Positions 16,760 through 24,198 of a DNA stretch of 64,000 bases are shown here, one piece after another. The stretch is from Adlercreutzia wanghongyangiae (GTDB lineage: Bacteria > Actinomycetota > Coriobacteriia > Coriobacteriales > Eggerthellaceae), in assembly GCF_035989245.1 (NCBI RefSeq), contig NZ_JAYMFF010000006.1, positions 1-64,000 on the forward strand, written 5' to 3'. Made by a program: the position numbers and the translations under genes. Under the pieces are notes generated by a model that did no database searches, was not told the DNA's origin, and saw only the letters and a program-made list of their open reading frames with translations. How positions within the stretch are numbered: the first letter of the stretch is position 1; each line of letters begins with the position of its first letter.

Positions 16760-18634
16760 CTAGTCGACGGTCGACCGCGCGTTTCTCTTCAAGATCTTGA
16801 TAAGGGCTTTATTGCGATGCCGGATTTCCTCATACGCCCTCTTCGCTTCCTTGAGCTCGCCCTTCAACCGCTGCTTTTCCAGCGAGCATCGGCTCAGCTC
16901 ATTCTCAAGACGCAATATCTCGGCACTCGCCTCGCTCATGATGGGATCGTCAGCCGCCTCGAGCAAATGGCGCTTTGCACATTCGCCGAATGCCTTCCTA
17001 TCCGCCTTCTTCATGAGGGAGAATCGCATCTGGCTCCATGTGTAGAATCGCTTGGCTCGCGTATCGTCATCAGTGCCCGGCGCGCTTTCCTTGTACACCT
17101 GCACCAACCCTGATTCGAGAAGTTCGGGCAGGATAACCTTGCGAAGGGCCTTCGCGCCACCTTCAACATCGACAATCGAGCTGAGCTCGTCGACACTCAC
17201 ACCACCGCCAACCAAGCCGATAGCCTCGAAGACAGCTTTCTGGTCGCCCACAAGCATGGCTTCCCGGTCTGCGAGAGCCTGAAGTCGCAGGGCGCGCTCC
17301 GCCTCTTCCCGCTCAGCGCCCTCGTGCAGAAACTCCTCATGCGTGCAGACATCCTCGCGCGTCACTTCCCCGCACGGCGGCTCCTCGCACACGGCCGTCT
17401 CCTCACACACGGCCGCCTCCTCACACGATAGCTCGCACGCACCGGTCTCGACTTCGGATAACGCAATCTCTGGGCAGGCAGCCACCTCCAGCACCATCGG
17501 ATTGTCCTGAGCGCCGAGCACAGGCTTATCCACCCCACCGAGATACCGATCGGCGTCAAAGTTGCGTGCCGCACCGAACATGATTTTGAACGGCTCTCCT
17601 CGCACCGATCTCAATATCTGGCGCCAATCCCACAGAAGGCGGGCTACCAAATTGAAGAACTGCGGTATGCCTATGGCAAGACGGGTATCGAAAACAACGC
17701 TGTAGGTATCATCCTTCACCGAGACAACCTGAAAAGCGGCGCCGCATGCGGCCAAATTCGCGAACGTGATGCCCGTCAGAGGGCCATCGGGTAAAGCCTG
17801 GCAAACACCTGGCGCAATGCGATCGCGCGGGACAACAAAGGCCCCATCTTCCTCCAACTGCCTCATAAAGGCGAGGAAATACTCCACGACCTCGTTAATA
17901 TCGTCGAAATCGGTGGTGTAGTGATTCCAGAACGGCATGAGTTCATCGACCTGGGCTGCGTTAATCTGAATGCCCGTTATCTCGTGATGCTCTCCGTTCC
18001 AGACAATTTCCCCTTCGTTAAAAAACACCCAGTTGCCCGAAAGCAGCGTCAGCATGAGCGCCGGAAAATCAAGGGTCACCACGTTATCCGAGAAACTTTC
18101 AGTTTCATCGTCATCCCCGTCTCGACGGGCAGCGTTCTCCTCCTCCATCTCCTGACGTCGCGGGTTTTCCCCGCTGAACCAGCGCATAATTTCGTCGTGG
18201 ATATCAAGCGGGCCTTCCCCTATCGGCCTCCCGTACTGCTGGATGTCGAGCACCTTCCCATGCTCGTTCTCGCCAATACTCAGAAAGAAGATAACGTACG
18301 AATCCACCATATCAAAGGGCCGAGGCGAATAAAGCGCGCCCTTGAACGATAAATTCCCGTGGTAAGCGAGCACCTTGAGAAACAGGATGACGTCGCTCAG
18401 GCCGCTCAAGGGCAAACCCGTCACTTCAACTCTCTCTGATATCTCGGTAAAAGGCAGGCTGTCCAAGTTGGTAAAATCCTCAAGAAAGGAATATTCCTCA
18501 GGATAAGGCTCACCCGCGTCAAGAAGCCTCTGGACCTTGGACAGAAAATTGCTGGCCGAGTTGAAAGCCTTTTCGTCCCCCTCAAACGTAAGGTCGAGAG
18601 TCTGAGCGAAAAGAACGTTGGGGTCGAAATCCAT
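16760..18634 (-). CDS. Unknown 624-residue protein between pglX and pglZ
   Basis: Not recognised, and not one of the six standard BREX-1 genes. The ATG at 18634 is preceded by GGAAAGGAT and lies 16 bases after the pglX-C stop, so it is part of the operon. Residues 1-330 look globular (FFLSIGENEHGKVLDIQQYG; LARLLWDWRQIL). Around residues 400-430 there is a short cysteine/glutamate repeat (CEEAAVCEETAVCEEP). Then comes a helical region that could be a winged helix (KAVFEAIGLVGGGVSVDELS), and the last 60 residues are a strong coiled coil (LENELSRCSLEKQRLKGELK). The combination suggests a regulatory or scaffold role; no function can be assigned. Confidence 0.7.
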   Translation of the reverse strand: MDFDPNVLFAQTLDLTFEGDEKAFNSASNFLSKVQRLLDAGEPYPEEYSFLEDFTNLDSLPFTEISERVEVTGLPLSGLSDVILFLKVLAYHGNLSFKGALYSPRPFDMVDSYVIFFLSIGENEHGKVLDIQQYGRPIGEGPLDIHDEIMRWFSGENPRRQEMEEENAARRDGDDDETESFSDNVVTLDFPALMLTLLSGNWVFFNEGEIVWNGEHHEITGIQINAAQVDELMPFWNHYTTDFDDINEVVEYFLAFMRQLEEDGAFVVPRDRIAPGVCQALPDGPLTGITFANLAACGAAFQVVSVKDDTYSVVFDTRLAIGIPQFFNLVARLLWDWRQILRSVRGEPFKIMFGAARNFDADRYLGGVDKPVLGAQDNPMVLEVAACPEIALSEVETGACELSCEEAAVCEETAVCEEPPCGEVTREDVCTHEEFLHEGAEREEAERALRLQALADREAMLVGDQKAVFEAIGLVGGGVSVDELSSIVDVEGGAKALRKVILPELLESGLVQVYKESAPGTDDDTRAKRFYTWSQMRFSLMKKADRKAFGECAKRHLLEAADDPIMSEASAEILRLENELSRCSLEKQRLKGELKEAKRAYEEIRHRNKALIKILKRNARSTVD

Positions 18635-18650
18635 GATCCTATCCTTTCCC

Positions 18651-19610
18651 TTACTTGATCTTCGCCAGCACATCTTGGAACTTGGCGTAGTTCACCTTCA
18701 CACCGTCATCCAGATCTATCTCGATCATCTGGTCGGCCAGATGGTGCACCTTCTCCTCGAAAGCAGTGGTCTCGTCCAGCTGGTCGCGCAGCTTCTTCAG
18801 CGATTTGCCGATGCGCGTCTTCTCGGCGCCCGATGCCTCATGCTCGGCGTCTTCCAGATGAGCGATCTGCGTGCGGTAGCGCTCCTGCTGCTCGTGCACG
18901 TAGTCGGTGCGCAGGCGCGCCAGCAGGTCGGGTCGGTAGCGGTGCATGTACACAAGCGCCTTGAAGCCGTTCTTCTTGCCGGAATCAAACAGCCAGTAGA
19001 TGGGTCGCTTCTTGTAGGTTTGACAGTGGTCGCGGAAGAAATCCTTCACGAAGTAGTCGCGAATCACCTGGCGCGGGCTGCCCTTGCCGCCGAGCGCATC
19101 GGCCACATAGCGCAGGTTCTCCTCCAGCGTCTCGTCGCCGTAGGTCACGCGCACCCATTCCACGAAGTTGCCCACAATGTCGTCGTCGAAGTACTCGTCG
19201 TCGGTGATGGGCAGCACGTTGTCCGCATCGGGCGTGAAAGTGGGGTCGGGCACTTGGGCGAGGTAATCGTCCAGCGTGTCGCCCTGGTTCGCCAGAATGA
19301 GGCCGTCCTTGTCAAGCGAGTAGCGCCCGAGCATGCAACCCACGGCGTAACTGATAAGCGAGACGATCTCGTCGCGGCGGGTGCGCACGTACTTGTTACC
19401 CTTGAACGACTCGGGAATTTCCTCGGCCGTATCGAAGATGCGCGCCACCGAGACGTATTTGTCCTCCACCTCGATGGGCACCTCCCCCACCATGTTGTAA
19501 ATCTCCGCGAAGATGCGGTTCAGCTCCTCTTCGTTGGCCTTCAGCTGGTCGAAGCGCGCATTAGCCTCAGCCTTCCAGGCCTCGTACTTGTCCGCAATGA
19601 GCGTAGCCAC
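18651..19610 (-). CDS. pglX: PglX C-terminal part, separated from its methyltransferase part
   Basis: 319 residues that match the C-terminal domain of BREX-1 PglX, with typical stretches KYEAWKAEANARFDQLKANE, SYAVGCMLGRYSLD, EYFDDDIVGNFVEWV and KRPIYWLFDSGKKNGFKAL. It begins almost exactly where the 874-residue N-terminal part ends in the normal protein; together they give about 1,190 residues, the full PglX length. It has its own start, a GTG with AAAGGAGGG seven bases upstream, so it may be made as a separate subunit. The other part is encoded 1.95 kb upstream. Whether the two assemble into an active enzyme is unknown. Confidence 0.88.
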   Translation of the reverse strand: MATLIADKYEAWKAEANARFDQLKANEEELNRIFAEIYNMVGEVPIEVEDKYVSVARIFDTAEEIPESFKGNKYVRTRRDEIVSLISYAVGCMLGRYSLDKDGLILANQGDTLDDYLAQVPDPTFTPDADNVLPITDDEYFDDDIVGNFVEWVRVTYGDETLEENLRYVADALGGKGSPRQVIRDYFVKDFFRDHCQTYKKRPIYWLFDSGKKNGFKALVYMHRYRPDLLARLRTDYVHEQQERYRTQIAHLEDAEHEASGAEKTRIGKSLKKLRDQLDETTAFEEKVHHLADQMIEIDLDDGVKVNYAKFQDVLAKIK

Positions 19611-19745
19611 TAAGCGGCCCTCCTTTCTTTCAACGCACTGGCCATTCTCGATAACGCCACAGCATCATGTGAATTTTTACTTGCGCAAACATCTACCGCT
19701 GTGGTAAAAACAACGTGGTGGTTCTTTCGGGAACTACCTCCAAGA

Positions 19746-19772
19746 GCCGGGGGCAATCCCCCGGCATTTTTT
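19746..19772 (+). terminator. Rho-independent terminator without an obvious gene to its left
   Basis: Stem GCCGGGGG (19746-19753) and CCCCCGGC (19758-19765) with a four-base loop, then A and six T. It points rightward, yet no plus-strand gene precedes it. A second small imperfect hairpin (GTGGTTC...GAACTAC) lies just to its left. It could end a small RNA or be a scar of the insertion in pglX. Confidence 0.6.
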
Positions 19773-19873
19773 ATCGCAGGCCCCAGCATCCAGCATATTT
19801 GGCTCGATCTTTCAGCACACCCCTCACGCAGCTGACGGCCACGCCCATCGCGTAGCACTGTCGGAGGACGAAC

Positions 19874-20548
19874 ATGGGAGACCTTTCTGTATTCATAGAT
19901 GAATCGGGGGACACGGGAAGCGTATCTCGCTACTATCTTGTGACCCTCGTAATGCATGATCAGCGCGATTCCGTTGAAATGCGCGACAAGGCCTACAGGA
20001 CCCATCTCGCAAACAGCAACCTCCCCGATCTCCCTTTTCATTTTTCTCCGCTCATGAACGGCCATGGCTCTTATGCGGTCGAAAGCCTGGATGTCCGCAA
20101 AGCCCTGCTTGCCAAATTTCGAAGATTTGCAGAAGATCTCCCTTTCAAATACCGCACTTTCTCCTACGAAAAGAGTCACTTCGAATCTCCTGAAAGCCTC
20201 CAGGAGAAACTCTCCCAAGAATTGACGGGGTATTTGCAGATTAACCTGGCCTACTTTCAAACCTTTAGTCAGATTAAGATCTACTACGATAACGGGCAGA
20301 GCATTGTCACCCACGCCATCCGCCGGGCTTTCGTAAAGGCACTGGGAGACAAAGCCGTCATCTTTCGGCTGGTCGACCCGAAATCGTTTCGCCTCTTCCA
20401 GCTCGCCGATTACCTGTGCGGTCTTGAACTCGCAGCCCTTAAATACGACCAAAAGCAGCAAACCGCAACTGACGGTATTTTCTTCGGCGGAAGCACCGCA
20501 TTCAAAAAGAACTACCTGAAGAAGATGCGCAAAAAGCGATTGGAATAA
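19874..20548 (+). CDS. DUF3800 protein (RNase H-like fold), inverted inside the BREX operon
   Basis: 224 residues. DUF3800 hallmarks are visible: an N-terminal FIDESGD with acidic residues, a central KIYYDNGQ, and a C-terminal FQLADYLCGLE. The family is predicted to have an RNase H-like, possibly nuclease, fold and is often found near mobile and defence genes. The ribosome binding site GGAGG lies six bases before the ATG. It is the only plus-strand gene within the BREX island and sits between the two halves of pglX. An 11-base-pair hairpin follows it at 20616-20647. It may be an accessory effector or a passenger of the insertion. Confidence 0.85.
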   Translation: MGDLSVFIDESGDTGSVSRYYLVTLVMHDQRDSVEMRDKAYRTHLANSNLPDLPFHFSPLMNGHGSYAVESLDVRKALLAKFRRFAEDLPFKYRTFSYEKSHFESPESLQEKLSQELTGYLQINLAYFQTFSQIKIYYDNGQSIVTHAIRRAFVKALGDKAVIFRLVDPKSFRLFQLADYLCGLELAALKYDQKQQTATDGIFFGGSTAFKKNYLKKMRKKRLE

Positions 20549-20615
20549 GCTGAAACGGAGATGCCGGCGATCAGGGCCGTGCCCGCAGCACGGGGTTCGC
20601 GCCCCGAAACAAAGC

Positions 20616-20647
20616 CTGACCGCAAGCGCTAGTTTACTTGCGGTCAG
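20616..20647. terminator. Hairpin downstream of the DUF3800 gene
   Basis: Perfect 11-base inverted repeat, CTGACCGCAAG (20616-20626) and CTTGCGGTCAG (20637-20647), with a ten-base loop. There is no T-run on either side. Position suggests a transcript end between the convergent DUF3800 gene and the 213-residue gene. Confidence 0.5.
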
Positions 20648-20758
20648 CAGAAACATAAACGGCGCTGCCCGCAACTTCGAACACGGGCATCCGCTGGCCG
20701 CTATTGTAGCAGTACGGAAATCCACACCGTAAGACAACACGCAAGAGCCGGAGCCCAC

Positions 20759-20860
20759 GAAAATGCGGCCAAACTCTTCCTCGTTAGCCCTCAACCAATC
20801 GAAGCGAGCATTGGCCTCGGGCATCCAGGCTTCAGATTTGTCTAAGATTGGCACTAGCAA
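20759..20860 (-). pseudogene. Diverged remnant of the start of a PglX C-terminal domain
   Basis: Thirty-four codons read LDKSEAWMPEANARFDWLRA and NEEEFGRIF, clearly homologous to residues 1-34 of the intact C-terminal part (19509-19610) but only about three quarters identical in DNA. After GRIF the homology stops abruptly and the frame runs on through unrelated sequence antisense to the DUF3800 gene. It is best explained as the stump of another pglX allele left by a recombination or insertion event. Confidence 0.85.
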
Positions 20861-20910
20861 GATGATGATTCCTTTTCAATATTAATAGTATTGTTTATAT
20901 AAATAACAAA

Positions 20911-21552
20911 TTATCCTTTTCGTTTTGCAGAGCGGTAGAAAGCCGAGTTGCTCAGTGCCTGCCGCAGCCTTTCAGGACAACCGATAGCCTCAAGCGTTGT
21001 CTTTATTGCTTCCTGGGCAATTTCTTTTGGACTCAACCTTTTTGCCTGATCCAAAACTCTCTTTGACTCAACTTCTACCTTCGAGGCATTAATCAGCGAT
21101 TCCATTAGTCTGGGCAAAGAATCGATATACCCTTCACGTATGCCAGCTAGGGCGTCAATTGAGACATAATTGGTGAAATCCAACGATGAGTGTTCGCCCA
21201 TCGAGCGCTGAAGGATCAGTATTTCAATCTCGCCGCTATATCGCCATTTCAAACGAGCTTCAAGCTGTTTTTTGAGCCCGACAAAACACTGATCGCTATA
21301 CCACCAGCTCCTTCCACACACGCTACATACCTCATATGCGTCCTCATACTCGTTGGAGAAGCAGCCTTCGCTAAAACCAGCTGCAAAAATAGAGCAAGCT
21401 TCGGCGGAATCGAAATGATAGTAATTAAACTTCTGTATAAGGCTATCAGCCATCTCGTCACTTGGCTTCACGAGCAGAAGAAGAATCGCACGTCTATCCC
21501 TCCGCCCCCTCAAGCTGCTTTCTATTCCATTTATATCAAAAATCGGGAACAT
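20911..21552 (-). CDS. Unknown 213-residue protein coupled to the pglX N-terminal part
   Basis: Not recognised. The ribosome binding site overlaps the pglX-N stop (TAGGAGG) and the ATG follows eight bases after that stop, so the two are translationally coupled. The protein has an FDING start, a hydrophobic stretch (RRAILLLLV), a possible metal site (VCSVCGRSWWYSDQC) and a basic, alanine-rich C-terminus. Base composition is far more AT-rich than that of the flanking BREX genes. With the 3' half of pglX-N it forms one low-GC block. It could be a specificity-linked partner, inhibitor or effector; nothing in the sequence decides this. Confidence 0.75.
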   Translation of the reverse strand: MFPIFDINGIESSLRGRRDRRAILLLLVKPSDEMADSLIQKFNYYHFDSAEACSIFAAGFSEGCFSNEYEDAYEVCSVCGRSWWYSDQCFVGLKKQLEARLKWRYSGEIEILILQRSMGEHSSLDFTNYVSIDALAGIREGYIDSLPRLMESLINASKVEVESKRVLDQAKRLSPKEIAQEAIKTTLEAIGCPERLRQALSNSAFYRSAKRKG

Positions 21553-21560
21553 GCGTCCTC

Positions 21561-24185
21561 CTACACCATTGAATGATGGGCAAAGCTCCAAGACGTCTCA
21601 CGGGACTCCTGGTCAGCCATGGCGCTCCGCAAGCATACTTCGCAGCAACTTGAAGCAACAGGCAATTCTCCCGCCATAATTGGCAGCTTCGCCACATCAC
21701 CAACTTGAAAAGAAATCGTTCCAGCCAAAATGGAAAGCAACTGTTCAGCGGAAGAGCTGTTTAAAAATGCCAATAAATCATTGATTTCCAACGTCTGAGG
21801 AAAAAGACTCATTCCGTTTACGTCGAATATGCTGCCCGGCGGTCTATACCTGAATGCCGCCCTACTTCCAGTTAAGCTCCAAGTAATCGAAGGAAGAAAG
21901 TAATACGATAGATTTTGTGGACGGGATTTTAGATTGCCGTATTTATCAATGTTATTCTTTATCGCCTCTCCATCATTTTCCCAGTTAACAATATAATCAA
22001 AGTTTCCAAACCATTTTCGGGCAGACCCTCCTTTGTTGTAGGGATACCACTTCATACCTGATTTGACCGCTTCTTCCGCCGAAGTGCAATTGAACAACTC
22101 TTTGGCTAGTGACACCTCCCACCAACAACGCATGAAACAATCGTTATTTCCTGTTGCGAGCCCTTGCCTAGGAACTGCAAAGCTGTGCAACGGCAACCCG
22201 TCTCTAAAAATTTGATGCGTTTTCTCGCTCGCCCAGTAGGCTATGGGGGTGCCGGGGATGGATTTGAAGGCGTCAGTGCTTCGGCGGTAGAACCAGCCGC
22301 AGGCTGGGTTGGCGATGGCCTCTCGGATGGATTCCTCTTTGGCAGTCTCTCCATCGAAGTCGACCAGGCGCAGATAGCTTGCGGGTGCATTGGCGGAGCT
22401 TCCGCCGAAAACCGTGGCCGTAGTGGCAACAACTTCACCGCCGATGGCATCGAACGCGCGTGTGCCCAGATGAGCCATGGAAGCGATGGATCGCTCCTTC
22501 AATATCTTCTCACGTAGAGCCTCGAAGCTACCGAGGAACATCCAGCTCTGCATGGTAACCATGGCGGAGTAACCGCAGGGCTTCGCAAGGGTGAAGCCGC
22601 GCTCGATGAAACAGGTGCACAGGTCACGCTTGCTGTCGGGATAGTGTTTCTTCGTCCAATTCGCAAGCCACTTGTCCATGTTTGAGGAGCCCATATAGGG
22701 TGGGTTCGCGATGACGGCATCGTAGGCCTCGATAAGAGGCTTGCAGTTGGCGAGCATCTGGGCGACGGCAGCGTGGGGGCGGTACGCCAGAAGGTCTCCG
22801 CCGGCCTCGCAGGCGTCCAGCTCGTCGTCGGCGCGCTTCAAGGCGGCAATGTCCTCGGGCTCGGGCACAAACAGACTGCCGCACTCTCCCATGTGGGCCA
22901 TGGCATCTAGCAGCGCCGTGCGCTCGGCCAGATAGGGCACCTCTTCCAACTCGTCGGCATCTAGCTCAGCCGGACGCAGGCACACGATGTTCGCGCTCAC
23001 CTTATCGGCACGGCGCAGGAAGCGGGAATCCCATTCGCAGGCGGTCATAGCCAAGGCGAACGAGGCCATCTGCGCGGCGCGCGGGTCAATCTCGCAGCCA
23101 GTCAAGTTGTTCTGCAAGACAAGACGCGGGATGTCGCGGCGCACATGCCCCGCCTCCTCGTACATGGCGGCCAACAGTCGGAAGGCGTAAACGAGAATAT
23201 GGCCGGAGCCACAGGCGGGGTCGATGACCTTGAGGGATTCGGGGCTTGAGACGGGATGGGAGGGACGGCTGAAGCCGTCCCCTACGGGATCTCCCTGAGC
23301 GGAAACATCTGAGGAATCTTCCACACCCAAATCGTCGGGAATGTAGTAGGGCATCTGCTCAACCAGGCGACTCTCGGGACGCGACTGCACCCACAAGCGT
23401 CCAAGTGAATTCTCGGTCAGGTAGCGGACGATCCAATCGGGGGTGAACAGCTGGGTGGCCGGCGCGATGGCGCCCGCATCGGCCTTCTTGCCCTTCTTGA
23501 AGCTGGCGAACACCTCGTCCTTACGCTCGCTCACGTAGTACTGGTACATCCAGCCGACGATTTCCACACCCTCGCGCCAGTCCTCTTCGGGAATATCGTC
23601 CACCAAGCGCTGCACGACGCTGCCCTGGCGCAGCAGCCCCTCGGGCAGCAGCAACTCCATGGCGGCACCTACCGGCTCGAACACATCGGGCAGGCAGGCC
23701 GCCAACTCGCGACACTGGGCAAGGAACAGGCAGCGGAACAGCGCCTCGTCGTCGGAGGCCTGCAGAAGCTCGCTTACCTGGGCTGTATCGAGCCCCTCGA
23801 TGGGCACATCCAGCGCCTCGCGCAGCACCTGCGGCGCGAAGGAGCCGTCGGCGGCCGACAGCATGCGCACATGGCTCGGCAGCCGATCGCTCAGCTCCAT
23901 GAAGCGAATGGCAATAAGACGGTTGAACCAGGTGTAGGCGGCTTGGTCAACGAGGCTCTTGTAGGCCTCCTCGTACCCAGGGGCGTCAGCAACCCCCAAC
24001 CGGCGAATGAGGTCGGCGCGCTGGCGGCGCTCGTCAACCGACAGGGGACGCCCCTCGATAGCGTCGGCGCTTGCCGGGTCGTAGCCGTCCTCGCGAATGC
24101 CGTAGCGGCGCGCCTGCAGGGCCACCTGGGCCATCAGCTCGCGGCGAGCCCAGATGCAGAAGTTCTTGATGGCGGTATCTTGCAC
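21561..24185 (-). CDS. pglX: PglX N-terminal part: BREX adenine methyltransferase and target recognition
   Basis: 874 residues with the full N6-adenine methyltransferase of BREX-1 PglX. The SAM-binding motif I, DPACGSGH, is at residues 322-329 and the catalytic NPPYMG at 494-499. The target-recognition region covers about 500-860 and ends with FQVGDVAKLPIM and ETSWSF, where normal PglX would continue into the C-terminal domain. The GTG start at 24185 follows GGAAGGGG and begins VQDTAIKNF as in the family, 13 bases after brxC. From about 22200 downward the sequence becomes clearly AT-richer. A palindromic repeat is translated as VGDGFSRPS at residues 301-309, next to motif I. Confidence 0.92.
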   Translation of the reverse strand: MQDTAIKNFCIWARRELMAQVALQARRYGIREDGYDPASADAIEGRPLSVDERRQRADLIRRLGVADAPGYEEAYKSLVDQAAYTWFNRLIAIRFMELSDRLPSHVRMLSAADGSFAPQVLREALDVPIEGLDTAQVSELLQASDDEALFRCLFLAQCRELAACLPDVFEPVGAAMELLLPEGLLRQGSVVQRLVDDIPEEDWREGVEIVGWMYQYYVSERKDEVFASFKKGKKADAGAIAPATQLFTPDWIVRYLTENSLGRLWVQSRPESRLVEQMPYYIPDDLGVEDSSDVSAQGDPVGDGFSRPSHPVSSPESLKVIDPACGSGHILVYAFRLLAAMYEEAGHVRRDIPRLVLQNNLTGCEIDPRAAQMASFALAMTACEWDSRFLRRADKVSANIVCLRPAELDADELEEVPYLAERTALLDAMAHMGECGSLFVPEPEDIAALKRADDELDACEAGGDLLAYRPHAAVAQMLANCKPLIEAYDAVIANPPYMGSSNMDKWLANWTKKHYPDSKRDLCTCFIERGFTLAKPCGYSAMVTMQSWMFLGSFEALREKILKERSIASMAHLGTRAFDAIGGEVVATTATVFGGSSANAPASYLRLVDFDGETAKEESIREAIANPACGWFYRRSTDAFKSIPGTPIAYWASEKTHQIFRDGLPLHSFAVPRQGLATGNNDCFMRCWWEVSLAKELFNCTSAEEAVKSGMKWYPYNKGGSARKWFGNFDYIVNWENDGEAIKNNIDKYGNLKSRPQNLSYYFLPSITWSLTGSRAAFRYRPPGSIFDVNGMSLFPQTLEINDLLAFLNSSSAEQLLSILAGTISFQVGDVAKLPIMAGELPVASSCCEVCLRSAMADQESRETSWSFAHHSMV
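23254..23287. repeat. Family-1 palindromic repeat in frame inside pglX
   Basis: Stem GGGACGGCT (23262-23270), two-base loop, AGCCGTCCC (23273-23281), followed by CTACGG. Same layout as the elements at 3808 and 3948. It encodes VGDGFSRPSHP in the linker just before the methyltransferase SAM-binding motif. Confidence 0.85.
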
Positions 24186-24198
24186 GGTAACCCCTTCC

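Larger units (their letters stand above)
20549..20910. other. Non-coding part of the insertion in pglX
   Basis: 362 bases without a convincing complete gene. They hold a hairpin (20616-20647), the pglX scrap (20759-20860) and a very AT-rich stretch at 20863-20910 next to the end of the 213-residue gene. The AT-rich stretch contrasts sharply with the surrounding GC-rich DNA and marks a recombination or insertion boundary. Confidence 0.6.

Noticed and set aside
19610..20860. Open minus-strand frame of about 416 codons starting with pglX-like residues
   Set aside because: Only the first 34 codons resemble PglX; the rest is antisense to the DUF3800 gene and has no protein character. Kept as a remnant only.
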